DNA of 54,529 nucleotides from Prevotella sp. (GTDB lineage Bacteria; Bacteroidota; Bacteroidia; Bacteroidales; Bacteroidaceae): NCBI GenBank assembly GCA_017934525.1, contig JAGBJJ010000039.1, positions 1 to 54,529 of the forward strand, read 5' to 3'. Shown piece by piece: positions 40,915 to 48,707 of this stretch (position 1 is its first letter; each line of letters starts with the position of its first letter). The notes under the pieces were generated by a model. It saw only the letters and a program-made list of their open reading frames with translations, ran no database searches and was not told where the DNA came from. The position numbers and the translations under genes were made by a program.

Positions 40915-43900
40915 TTACTTTACTTCTGAAATAATCACCGAGCGGCTGAGTTGAGGATCGTCGAGATACATCAGGTCGACACCACCCTTAGAGTCCATCA
41001 CAAGCTGGCTGGGCTTCACGCCAAACTGCTTGGTCAGAATGTCGTAGACGTTCTGTGCGCGGCCCTGAGCGAGCTCGCGGTTCTTCTCGGCGCTACCGGT
41101 CTGCTTGTCGGCATAGCCCACCACGCTGTACTTCTTCTCGGGTGTGGCCTTCATCATGCTGGCCAGCGTCTCGAGGTTCACACGCTCACGGTTGACCACC
41201 TCGGTCTCACCGATGACGAAGTTGACCAGATAGGGGAAGGTCACCACCTTGTTGTTCTCGATGATCTCCTTCTCGGGCAGACGGTTGCGCAGTGCCTCGT
41301 TCTCAGCACGCAGACGGTCAATCTCGGCATTGTCGGTCACGTAGACAGTGTTGCCGACAGCCTTGCTGCCGTTGCCGGATGCGAAGTTAATCTTCACGCC
41401 GAACATGAAAGTGCGGGTGTGAGGATAGTTGCTCCAACGATAGTCCACGCCGGGAGCAATGCCGCCCATGTTGACTTCGGGGTCGATGCCCTTGTAGCCA
41501 GTGATGGTGAAGACGTTGTTGCAGGTAGCATAGAGCTGCAGGCTCTCAGCCCAGCCGCCAAGCTTGCGGAAGGTGTAGCCGATAGAGAGGGTCTGCAGAC
41601 GCAGATAGTCACCCTTCTCGAGGAAGCGGTCTGAGGGAATGTTACTCAGGTTGTCAGAGTAAGGACGGTCAGTGATGAACTCCTTCAGTACGTTCTTGCC
41701 GCCATCGAAGAAGTCGCGCGACATGTAGTGTGCACGTGTACCATTGTAAATCTTGTTGCCCAGTACGCCGGTGAAGAACATTGTGGCGTTCCAGTTCTTG
41801 TAGGTTAACGTGTTGTTCCATCCGAAGTTCAGCTTAGGCTGGGCCGTTCCGGCCACGTAGCGGTCCTTATAGGCCGGTTCGTTGGTGATTTCGCCGGTCT
41901 TGTTGCCGTCGGCGTCGCGCACGTAGTAGGAAGCCTTGCCGTTATTGTCGTAGCCAGCAAACTCATAGAGGAAGAAAGTGCCGAGAGCCTCACCTTCCAT
42001 CACGTTCTGCGTGTAGCCGTTAGCTGAGACACCTGCCACGCGGGCGTCGCCCTGACCGAAGGTCTGGGTGCGGAATTTCTCATTCGAGAGTTTGTCGACG
42101 ACGTTTTTGTTGTGAGCCAGATTAAGCGTTGTCATCCAGTTGAAGTTCCTCGTGCGGATAGCGTCGATGTTGATGGTGAACTCCACACCGCGGTTTGTGA
42201 TTTCGCCGACGTTGGCCTGGATATTGTTGAAGGGATAGAGAACGGTAGAGACAGGATAGCTCCAGATGAGGTCCTTGGTCTTCTTGTGGTAGAACTCGAT
42301 ACTACCGTTGATGCGGTTGTTCCAGAAAGCATAGTCGAGACCGACGTTGAACATGGCGGTCGACTCCCACTTCAGGTCGGGGTTGGGCAGCTTCGTGGCG
42401 CCGAGGATGGCCCAGGAATTGCCCTGATAATCGAATGTGCCACGATACCTGCCGCCATCGAAGGCGCCATAGGTGGCCACGCCCGAGTAGGCGCCGAAGC
42501 CCAGGGCATTACCGCTGATACCATAGCCGACGCGGAGCTTCAACTGGTCGAAGAAGTTCTGGTTCTTCATGAAGTTCTCCTCAGTGATGTTCCATGCAGC
42601 CGAAACCGAGGGGAAGGTACCCCAGCGATGACCCGGGGCAAACACCGACGAACCGTCGCGGCGGATGGTGGCCTGCAGCATATAGCGGCTGTTGTAGCTA
42701 TAGCTCAGACGACCGTAGAACGAAATGTTGCGCACGGTTTCTTTTGTACCGCTCTCCACAGCCGACTGTCCGTCCATAGCACCGGCGTAAGTCATGTTGT
42801 GCCATTTCAGGTAGTCATCAAAGTAGTTGTGGTTCCACAGTCCGAAGCCGTCGTTCGAGTTGCGCTCCTCCCACGAGTAACCGGCCATCAGAGCCAGCTT
42901 GTGAACACGGGCGAAAGTGCGGTCGAAGTTCAGATAGGTCTCAAACGTCTGTTCGTCGCCGAAGTAGGTGTTGCGTCTGGCAGTACCATTGTAGTCGTTG
43001 TACGGCGTAATCTGGGTGAAGTGTGAGCGATAGCTGCTGAAGGTGCTCTGGCGATGGCCGAACGAATAGTTGGCATTCCAGTCGAGCCCGTCGATGATGT
43101 GCAGCGTAGCCTTACCAATGAACTGGTTGCGCTTCCACATCGTCTCCGATGTATCCTCGTTGATCATCGACAGGGGGTTGTAGTTGGCCGAGCCTTCGCC
43201 AGTCGACCATGTGCCGTCAGCATTGCGGATGGGGTTGGTGGGGTTGAAGTAGTTCATGGCATCGAGCACAGAAGCCGAGCCACGGCCGTCGTCGAAGTAA
43301 TCCATAGGCACACCCACGTGCTTGCCGTACATGGCGTTCATGCCCAGCGAGATGTCGAGGTGGTCCTTCAGTATCGACGAGCTGATGAGTGAGCGTACGT
43401 TGAGGCGGTTCATGTGAGTGCCCTCGATGACGCCCTGACGGTTCATGTAGTTGGCGCTGGCCATATACTTGGTCTTGCCAGCACCGCCGTTGATGCTCAC
43501 GTTGTGGTTGTGCGAGATACCGGTGCGCAGCACTTCGTCCTGCCAGTCGGTGTCGCCGCCCTTGTCGTAGGAGTAGCCCGTGATGTTGTTGTCCCTCAGG
43601 AAGCCACGGATATCGTCGGCAGAAGCCATGTCGAGCGTCTTAGCCACCTGGTCGACGGCCACATAGCCGTTGTAGCTCACGTTGGTGCGGCCTTCCAGTC
43701 CGCTCTTGGTGGTGATGATGATCACACCGTTGGCAGCCTTCGAACCATAGATGGCCGTAGCCGAAGCGTCGCGCAGCACGTCGATGGTCTCAATATCATC
43801 GGGAGCCACCATCGAGATGTCTACGCCGGGAATACCGTCGATGACGTAGTAGGGCTCCATGGCAGCACCTTCACGCAGCGACGAGACACCGCGCAGGGTG

Positions 43901-44391
43901 ATGCTGGGCGTACCGTTGGGGTCGCCGTTGGTGGTGATGCTCAGACCGGCCACCTTGCCTTGCAGCATCGAGGCGGGATCTGCAAACACACCCTGGTTGA
44001 GGTCCTTGGCCTGCACGGTGGTGATAGAGCTGGTGACGTCCTTACGGCGCATGGTGCCGTAACCTACTACTACAACCTCGTCGAGCAGCTGGTTGTCTTC
44101 CTGCATGGTGATGCGCATGCCTTCGCGTGCACGTACCGTCTGGCTGTTGTAGCCGATGTAAGAGATTTCCAGGTTCGAGCCCTGGGGAACGCTGAGGGTG
44201 AACTGACCGTTGATGTTGGTCGTGGTGCCGTTGGTTGTTCCGGCTTGTTTCACGCTCACGCCGATAAGGGCCTCGCCCTTCGAATCGGTGACAGTGCCGG
44301 TGATGCGCTGCTGTGCCCATGCGATGGTGGTCATCATCAGGAGCAGGGCGAGCGACAGCACGCGGCTGAAGTTCTGTTTTACGTTTCGCAT
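40915..44391 (-). CDS. SusC-like TonB-dependent receptor with C-terminal coiled coil and OmpA-like domain
   Basis: The 1158-residue protein has a signal peptide, a CarboxypepD_reg domain (RITGTVTDSKGEALIGVSV), a plug (DEVVVVGYGTMRRKDVTSS) and a SusC barrel ending at TFMFGVKINFASG, where most SusC proteins stop. A further 143 residues follow. A short heptad helix (IDRLRAENEALRNRL, about 1024-1038) leads to an OmpA-like domain (about 1050-1155) with LVNFVIGETEVVN, VVGYADKQTGSAEKN (Asp1095) and AQGRAQNVYDIL (Arg1111). These are the Asp and Arg positions that contact diaminopimelate in OmpA-type domains. The extension would lie in the periplasm. It probably anchors the importer to peptidoglycan; that use is inferred. 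Confidence 0.92.
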   Translation of the reverse strand: MRNVKQNFSRVLSLALLLMMTTIAWAQQRITGTVTDSKGEALIGVSVKQAGTTNGTTTNINGQFTLSVPQGSNLEISYIGYNSQTVRAREGMRITMQEDNQLLDEVVVVGYGTMRRKDVTSSITTVQAKDLNQGVFADPASMLQGKVAGLSITTNGDPNGTPSITLRGVSSLREGAAMEPYYVIDGIPGVDISMVAPDDIETIDVLRDASATAIYGSKAANGVIIITTKSGLEGRTNVSYNGYVAVDQVAKTLDMASADDIRGFLRDNNITGYSYDKGGDTDWQDEVLRTGISHNHNVSINGGAGKTKYMASANYMNRQGVIEGTHMNRLNVRSLISSSILKDHLDISLGMNAMYGKHVGVPMDYFDDGRGSASVLDAMNYFNPTNPIRNADGTWSTGEGSANYNPLSMINEDTSETMWKRNQFIGKATLHIIDGLDWNANYSFGHRQSTFSSYRSHFTQITPYNDYNGTARRNTYFGDEQTFETYLNFDRTFARVHKLALMAGYSWEERNSNDGFGLWNHNYFDDYLKWHNMTYAGAMDGQSAVESGTKETVRNISFYGRLSYSYNSRYMLQATIRRDGSSVFAPGHRWGTFPSVSAAWNITEENFMKNQNFFDQLKLRVGYGISGNALGFGAYSGVATYGAFDGGRYRGTFDYQGNSWAILGATKLPNPDLKWESTAMFNVGLDYAFWNNRINGSIEFYHKKTKDLIWSYPVSTVLYPFNNIQANVGEITNRGVEFTINIDAIRTRNFNWMTTLNLAHNKNVVDKLSNEKFRTQTFGQGDARVAGVSANGYTQNVMEGEALGTFFLYEFAGYDNNGKASYYVRDADGNKTGEITNEPAYKDRYVAGTAQPKLNFGWNNTLTYKNWNATMFFTGVLGNKIYNGTRAHYMSRDFFDGGKNVLKEFITDRPYSDNLSNIPSDRFLEKGDYLRLQTLSIGYTFRKLGGWAESLQLYATCNNVFTITGYKGIDPEVNMGGIAPGVDYRWSNYPHTRTFMFGVKINFASGNGSKAVGNTVYVTDNAEIDRLRAENEALRNRLPEKEIIENNKVVTFPYLVNFVIGETEVVNRERVNLETLASMMKATPEKKYSVVGYADKQTGSAEKNRELAQGRAQNVYDILTKQFGVKPSQLVMDSKGGVDLMYLDDPQLSRSVIISEVK

Positions 44392-44453
44392 AAATGTTTT
44401 TTTAAGGGTTAATATTGATGGGGTTTGTTTTTTTAGGGGGGGCTTGTTAGGAC

Positions 44454-45773
44454 TTAGGGTTCCTGACAGTTCTCGGTGACTATGGGGATGGGCATCTCCA
44501 TGAGCGCGTCGTAGTCGGCGTAGAGGAAGCCTTCGCCACGGCAGGGGCGCTTGTCCATAGGAGCACGACGCAGGCCGCGGGGCTTCTTCAGGTCGATGCG
44601 CACGTTGTTGAAGTGCACGTCGGTGACGCGGCCGGGACGGTCGGCGCCCAGGAAGCAGGCATTCTCTGAGGTGGCGGTGATGTTGTTGAACGAGATGTTC
44701 TTCACGTTGCCGCAGCGTCCTTCCGTCTCACCCTTGGGGAAGCGCCAGTTCTGATCCTTGTGGTTGCCGCTGGCGCGGGGGTAGCTGGTCACATAGATGG
44801 GCTCGGCCTTGCCCCACCACACGTCGCTCCACAGGCGCAGGTCCATATGGATGTCGGAGAAGACGATGTCGGTCACCGTGCCTTCGTCGCGGTTCTGTAT
44901 GCCCAGTCCGCGGTTCGAGCCGGTGATGATGCAGTTGGTGAAGAGCACGTTTGCGATGCTGTCCATATTCTCCGAGCCTATCTTGATGGCACATGAGCGG
45001 CTCGACATGGTGCAGTTGGCGACGACGATGTCGCGGCAGGGCCCGTACTGCTCATACTCGCGGCGGTTTTTCAGGCAGATGCAGTCGTCGCCGCTGGTGA
45101 TGTGGCAGTTGGCGATGCGCACGTTGCGCGAGTGGTCGAGGTCGATGCCGTCGCCGTTGCGTATCTTCAGGTTGTTGAGCAGCTGTATGCCGTCGATGAC
45201 GGCGCCGTCGCAGCCCACCAGGTGAACGGTCCAGTAGGCGCCCTCGCGGATGGTGACGTCGCGAATAAGCAGGTTGTCGCATGCGATGAGTGTCAGCACG
45301 TGGGGCCGCGGGTCGAAGGCGGCATCCTGCAGGGGCTTCAGCTCGTAGCTGTCTTCCAGCTCAGCGCCCATGAAGCGTATGCCGTTGCCGTGGATGGTGC
45401 CGCGCCCGGTGATGCTCAGGTTGCGGGCCCCGTTGGCATAGAGCCACATCATGCCCTCGCCTCGGTTAGGGCCGAAGGCACTCAGATGATAGATAGACTC
45501 ATCGGGGTTGCAGAGCAGCGTGGCGGTGGTCTCAAGGTGCAGCTCTACGTTCGATTTCAGCTCCACCGGACCGCATAGGAATGTGTGGTCCCGCGGCAGC
45601 AGTACGCGCCCGCCGCCCTCGCGCGTACATTTATCTATTGCTTGTTGTAATGCTGCGGCATCATCGTTGATGCCATCACCGTGCGCACCGAAGTCCATCA
45701 CGTTGTAGACGGTCTGGCCCTGTGCTAACGATGAAAAGCAGACAACAAAAAGCGCTAACAAAAATCTCTTCAT
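44454..45773 (-). CDS. GH28 family polygalacturonase-like glycoside hydrolase
   Basis: The 439-residue protein has a signal peptide (MKRFLLALFVVCFSSLAQG) and a right-handed beta-helix start (YNVMDFGAHGDGINDDAAALQQAI split over two turns). The GH28 catalytic motifs are RNGDGIDLDHSRNV, ITSGDDCICLKN and SCAIKIGSE. GH28 enzymes hydrolyse alpha-1,4-galacturonan or rhamnogalacturonan by inversion. The length and the FLCGPVELKSNVELHLE segment fit exo-acting Bacteroidetes forms. It lies 62 bp before SusC in the same orientation, but its substrate suits the arabinan/pectin cluster on the other strand, with which it shares the upstream region. It could therefore serve either. Confidence 0.92.
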   Translation of the reverse strand: MKRFLLALFVVCFSSLAQGQTVYNVMDFGAHGDGINDDAAALQQAIDKCTREGGGRVLLPRDHTFLCGPVELKSNVELHLETTATLLCNPDESIYHLSAFGPNRGEGMMWLYANGARNLSITGRGTIHGNGIRFMGAELEDSYELKPLQDAAFDPRPHVLTLIACDNLLIRDVTIREGAYWTVHLVGCDGAVIDGIQLLNNLKIRNGDGIDLDHSRNVRIANCHITSGDDCICLKNRREYEQYGPCRDIVVANCTMSSRSCAIKIGSENMDSIANVLFTNCIITGSNRGLGIQNRDEGTVTDIVFSDIHMDLRLWSDVWWGKAEPIYVTSYPRASGNHKDQNWRFPKGETEGRCGNVKNISFNNITATSENACFLGADRPGRVTDVHFNNVRIDLKKPRGLRRAPMDKRPCRGEGFLYADYDALMEMPIPIVTENCQEP

Positions 45774-45811
45774 GCCGTACTGTATAGGTTGGTTAAGTGC
45801 TTTATGCGGCG

Positions 45812-45819
45812 CAAAGGTA
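45812..45819 (-). promoter_or_regulatory. -7 promoter box of the GH28 gene
   Basis: The minus strand reads TACCTTTG, 38 bp before the start at 45773, with a TTG (45838-45840) 18 bp further upstream as a possible -33 element. Confidence 0.6.
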
Positions 45820-46103
45820 CGGCTTTTTTGTGAGAAACAAGAATGTTTGAACCTTTTTTTGTTAACTTTTCTTTAAAAATGCATATGATATGCAACAGGA
45901 TTTAGTGTGCCGCGGCTTTGCACTTAGGGCCTGGATGCAAGGTGAACAGGGCCTGAATGGCATGCAAAGCGGGGCAGAATGCAGTGCGTTCAGCCCCGGA
46001 ATGACGGGTGGGAGTGAATGTCTTCCCCTGACATTGCCTTGGTTTGTTGCTTATCTCGGGGAGTTTCAGACATCTGGAAACGAAAAGAAAAATAAGTTTT
46101 CGT

Positions 46104-46134
46104 TTTGCATTTCACTCGTTTTTTCGTAACTTTG
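46104..46134 (+). promoter_or_regulatory. Bacteroidetes promoter of the arabinan/pectin cluster
   Basis: TTTG (46104-46107) and TAACTTTG (46127-46134) are separated by 19 bp, an almost ideal -33/-7 pair. The start codon at 46161 lies 26 bp downstream. It is the best promoter in the window. Confidence 0.72.
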
Positions 46135-46160
46135 CACACGAAACTAAAGACTAAAACGAC

Positions 46161-48668
46161 ATGAGAGCATTTGCACGACTACTGCTGTCGGTCGCTGTAG
46201 CACTGACCTCAGCGGAAGCGTCGGCACAGAGCGACACGGTTTTCATCTATTCACCGGGCGAGCACGACGGCCTGCACATTGCCGTGAAGGAATCGTCGGG
46301 CTGGCGCCATCTGGGGCAGCTCTGCTCCAGCGACTACGGGCCGTGGGGCTCGGAGAAGCGCATGTACAACCCCTCGCTCTGTCGTGCTGACGACGGCTCG
46401 TGGCGTCTGGTCTTCCAGGTGAACGACCATTCGCCGGTGTTTGCTGCCGCCTATAGTCCCGACCTGGTGACGTGGCGGCCGCAGGACTATCCGCGCATGA
46501 GCGTCGGCCAGTGTCAGGACCCTGTGGTGCGCCCGGCTGAGGACGGCTTCAACATCTACTTCCACTCCGAGGAGGGCATCCGCATGACTCATGCCTCCAG
46601 CGACTTCCGTACCTTCACCCCCGACTTCCCCATGCCCATCTACGACCTGCCGCTGTGGCGCTGCGACGTGGCCACCATCGGCGGACAGCGCATGGAGGGT
46701 CACCAGTTTGTGCTTTCTGCCGATGAAATGGGAAAAATTCGCAACCATTTCGACCGTCAGGCTGCCGAGGCGCGCCTCTCGGCCGAGCGCATGCACGACG
46801 ATGCACAGACGCTGGCCTGGCTGCAGGAGCCTGTTGCTGCCACGCTCACCGTCGACCTCGCCCGCGAGAAGCCCATCAGCGACAAGCTCATAGGCATCTT
46901 CTTCGAAGACATCAGCTACGCGGCCGACGGCGGTCTCTATGCCGAGCTCATACAAAACCGCGACTTCGAATACTCCAGCCGCGACCGCCGCGAGTGGAGC
47001 GCCACCACCGCCTGGCACTCGGCGGGCGACATCATCATCGCCGACACCAATCCCCTCTCGCCCCAGAATCCACATCATGCCATTGTCAGTACTGACACGC
47101 TGTGGAACGAGGGGTGGGACGGCATAGCCTTGCAGCAGGGCGGGCACTATGACTTCTCCATGTTTGTGCGTGGCAAGAAGTGCTTCCGCATAGAGTTGCG
47201 CGCCAGCGACGGCACCACCATTGCGCAGGCCACGCTGAAGGCCAAGGGCAAGGGCTGGCGCCGCTATGAGGCTGTGCTCACGCCGACGCGTGCCGACAGC
47301 AGTGCACAGCTTGTCATCATCCCCCTTGACAAGCGCCAGGCTGCCATTGACATGGTGAGCCTCTTCCCGCAAGCGACGTTTAAAGGGCGCAAGAACGGAC
47401 TGCGCAAAGACCTGGCTGAGACCATCGCCGCCCTGCATCCCAAGTTCGTGCGTTTCCCCGGCGGTTGCATGAGCCACGGGCAGGGACTCGACAATATCTA
47501 CCGCTGGCACGAGACCATCGGTCCGCTCTGGGAGCGCAAACCCGACAAAAACATCTGGCACTACCACCAGACGCGCGGACTGGGCTTCTACGAGTATTTC
47601 CTGTTCTGCGAGGACATCGGCGCCGAGCCGCTGCCCGTGCTGGCGGCCGGTGTGCCCTGTCAGAACTCGGCTGCCAATGCCGAGGGCATAGCCGGACAGC
47701 AGGGTGGCATACCGATGGACGAGATGGCTGCCTACATCGACGAGCTCTGCCACCTCATTGAGTGGGCTAACGCCGACCCGGCGACGAACGTCTGGGCGCG
47801 TCGCCGTGCCGAGGCCGGTCACCCCGAGCCTTTCCACCTGAAGTATTTGGGCATAGGCAACGAAGACATCATCAGCACCGTGTTTGAAGAGCGCTACGAG
47901 ATGATAGCCCGAGCCCTGCGCGAGCGCCATCCCGAGATAAAGCTCTGCGGCACCGTAGGCCCCTTCCACGCCCCCTCGGCCGACTATCAGGAGGGCTGGG
48001 ACTTCATCGCCAGGCATCCCGACCTGCAGTATATGACCGACGAGCACTACTATGAATCGACGGGATGGTTCCTCCACCATAGGGACTATTACGACAAATA
48101 CAAAGGCGTGGCCCCCTGCAAGGTCTACCTCGGCGAGTGGGCCGCCAGCACGAAAGCGAGGCGTCCTAACGTGGAGACGGCCTTGGCCGAAGCACTCTAT
48201 CTGACCGACATCGAGCGCAATGGCGACGTGGTGGAGATGACCTCGTATGCTCCCATGCTCTGCAAAGAGGGCCATCACAATTGGGATCCCAACATGATTT
48301 ACTTCACCAACACCAGCGTGCGCACCACGCCGGCTTACGAGGTGCAGCGTCTCTTCTCCGTCTACAGCGGCGACAGATATGTCAGTTCAGAGTTAAGAGT
48401 TCATGGCGGGGCAGATGCCGATTTAAGCCATCGTGTGGGAGCCTCGCTGGTGCGCGACTCGAAGACGGGGCGTCGCTGTCTGAAGCTGGTCAACGCCCTG
48501 CCCGTCGAACTGCGTGTCGACGTCGGCGGTGTGCAGCTGCCAGCTATCGTGGAGTGCGAACAGTTTAATGGCGCCGCCATCGACGACCAGCAGGGTAGGG
48601 CAGAAGTCATCAAGACCGACACTCCCACCATCCTGCCGCCTTACTCTATCCGCGTCATAGAATTCTAA
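46161..48668 (+). CDS. GH51 alpha-L-arabinofuranosidase with N-terminal GH43-like partial propeller
   Basis: The 835-residue product has a signal peptide (MRAFARLLLSVAVALTSAEA). Residues 25-190 read like part of a GH43 or related five-bladed propeller (MYNPSLCRADDGSWRLVFQ, YSPDLVTWRPQDYP, QDPVVRPAEDGFNIYF), but only about three blades. A charged helix (about 195-225) links to a GH51 domain: LIGIFFEDISYAADGGLYAE, KFVRFPGGCMSHG, YLGIGNEDI with the acid/base Glu, and VYLGEWAAS with the nucleophile Glu. GH51 enzymes release terminal alpha-L-arabinofuranose. It is first of five genes, led by a near-ideal promoter, and the next starts 39 bp later. Confidence 0.9.
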   Translation: MRAFARLLLSVAVALTSAEASAQSDTVFIYSPGEHDGLHIAVKESSGWRHLGQLCSSDYGPWGSEKRMYNPSLCRADDGSWRLVFQVNDHSPVFAAAYSPDLVTWRPQDYPRMSVGQCQDPVVRPAEDGFNIYFHSEEGIRMTHASSDFRTFTPDFPMPIYDLPLWRCDVATIGGQRMEGHQFVLSADEMGKIRNHFDRQAAEARLSAERMHDDAQTLAWLQEPVAATLTVDLAREKPISDKLIGIFFEDISYAADGGLYAELIQNRDFEYSSRDRREWSATTAWHSAGDIIIADTNPLSPQNPHHAIVSTDTLWNEGWDGIALQQGGHYDFSMFVRGKKCFRIELRASDGTTIAQATLKAKGKGWRRYEAVLTPTRADSSAQLVIIPLDKRQAAIDMVSLFPQATFKGRKNGLRKDLAETIAALHPKFVRFPGGCMSHGQGLDNIYRWHETIGPLWERKPDKNIWHYHQTRGLGFYEYFLFCEDIGAEPLPVLAAGVPCQNSAANAEGIAGQQGGIPMDEMAAYIDELCHLIEWANADPATNVWARRRAEAGHPEPFHLKYLGIGNEDIISTVFEERYEMIARALRERHPEIKLCGTVGPFHAPSADYQEGWDFIARHPDLQYMTDEHYYESTGWFLHHRDYYDKYKGVAPCKVYLGEWAASTKARRPNVETALAEALYLTDIERNGDVVEMTSYAPMLCKEGHHNWDPNMIYFTNTSVRTTPAYEVQRLFSVYSGDRYVSSELRVHGGADADLSHRVGASLVRDSKTGRRCLKLVNALPVELRVDVGGVQLPAIVECEQFNGAAIDDQQGRAEVIKTDTPTILPPYSIRVIEF

Positions 48669-48707
48669 AAATATGCCGCGCCACCCGTGCGGCCCAATCA
48701 GACAACA

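Larger units (their letters stand above)
45774..46160. other. 387-bp divergent intergenic region with a strong hairpin
   Basis: It holds the promoters of the GH28 gene (45812-45819) and the arabinan cluster (46104-46134). At 45970-45998 CGGGGC-A-GAATGC pairs with GCGTTC-A-GCCCCG around an AGT loop, a 12-bp stem with one A-A mismatch. No T-run follows. A 79-codon open frame on the plus strand (45890-46129) has no signal or recognisable motif and I do not call it. A small RNA or regulatory structure is possible. Confidence 0.5.

Noticed and set aside
45890-46129. 79-codon plus-strand frame in the divergent intergenic region
   Set aside because: It has no signal peptide, family motif or ribosome-binding site, and it overlaps the promoter of the GH51 cluster.
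46251-48278. 675-codon minus-strand frame opposite the first GH51 gene, and a similar 538-codon frame at 48423-50039
   Set aside because: Both are antisense to well-supported GH51 genes and lack recognisable protein features.
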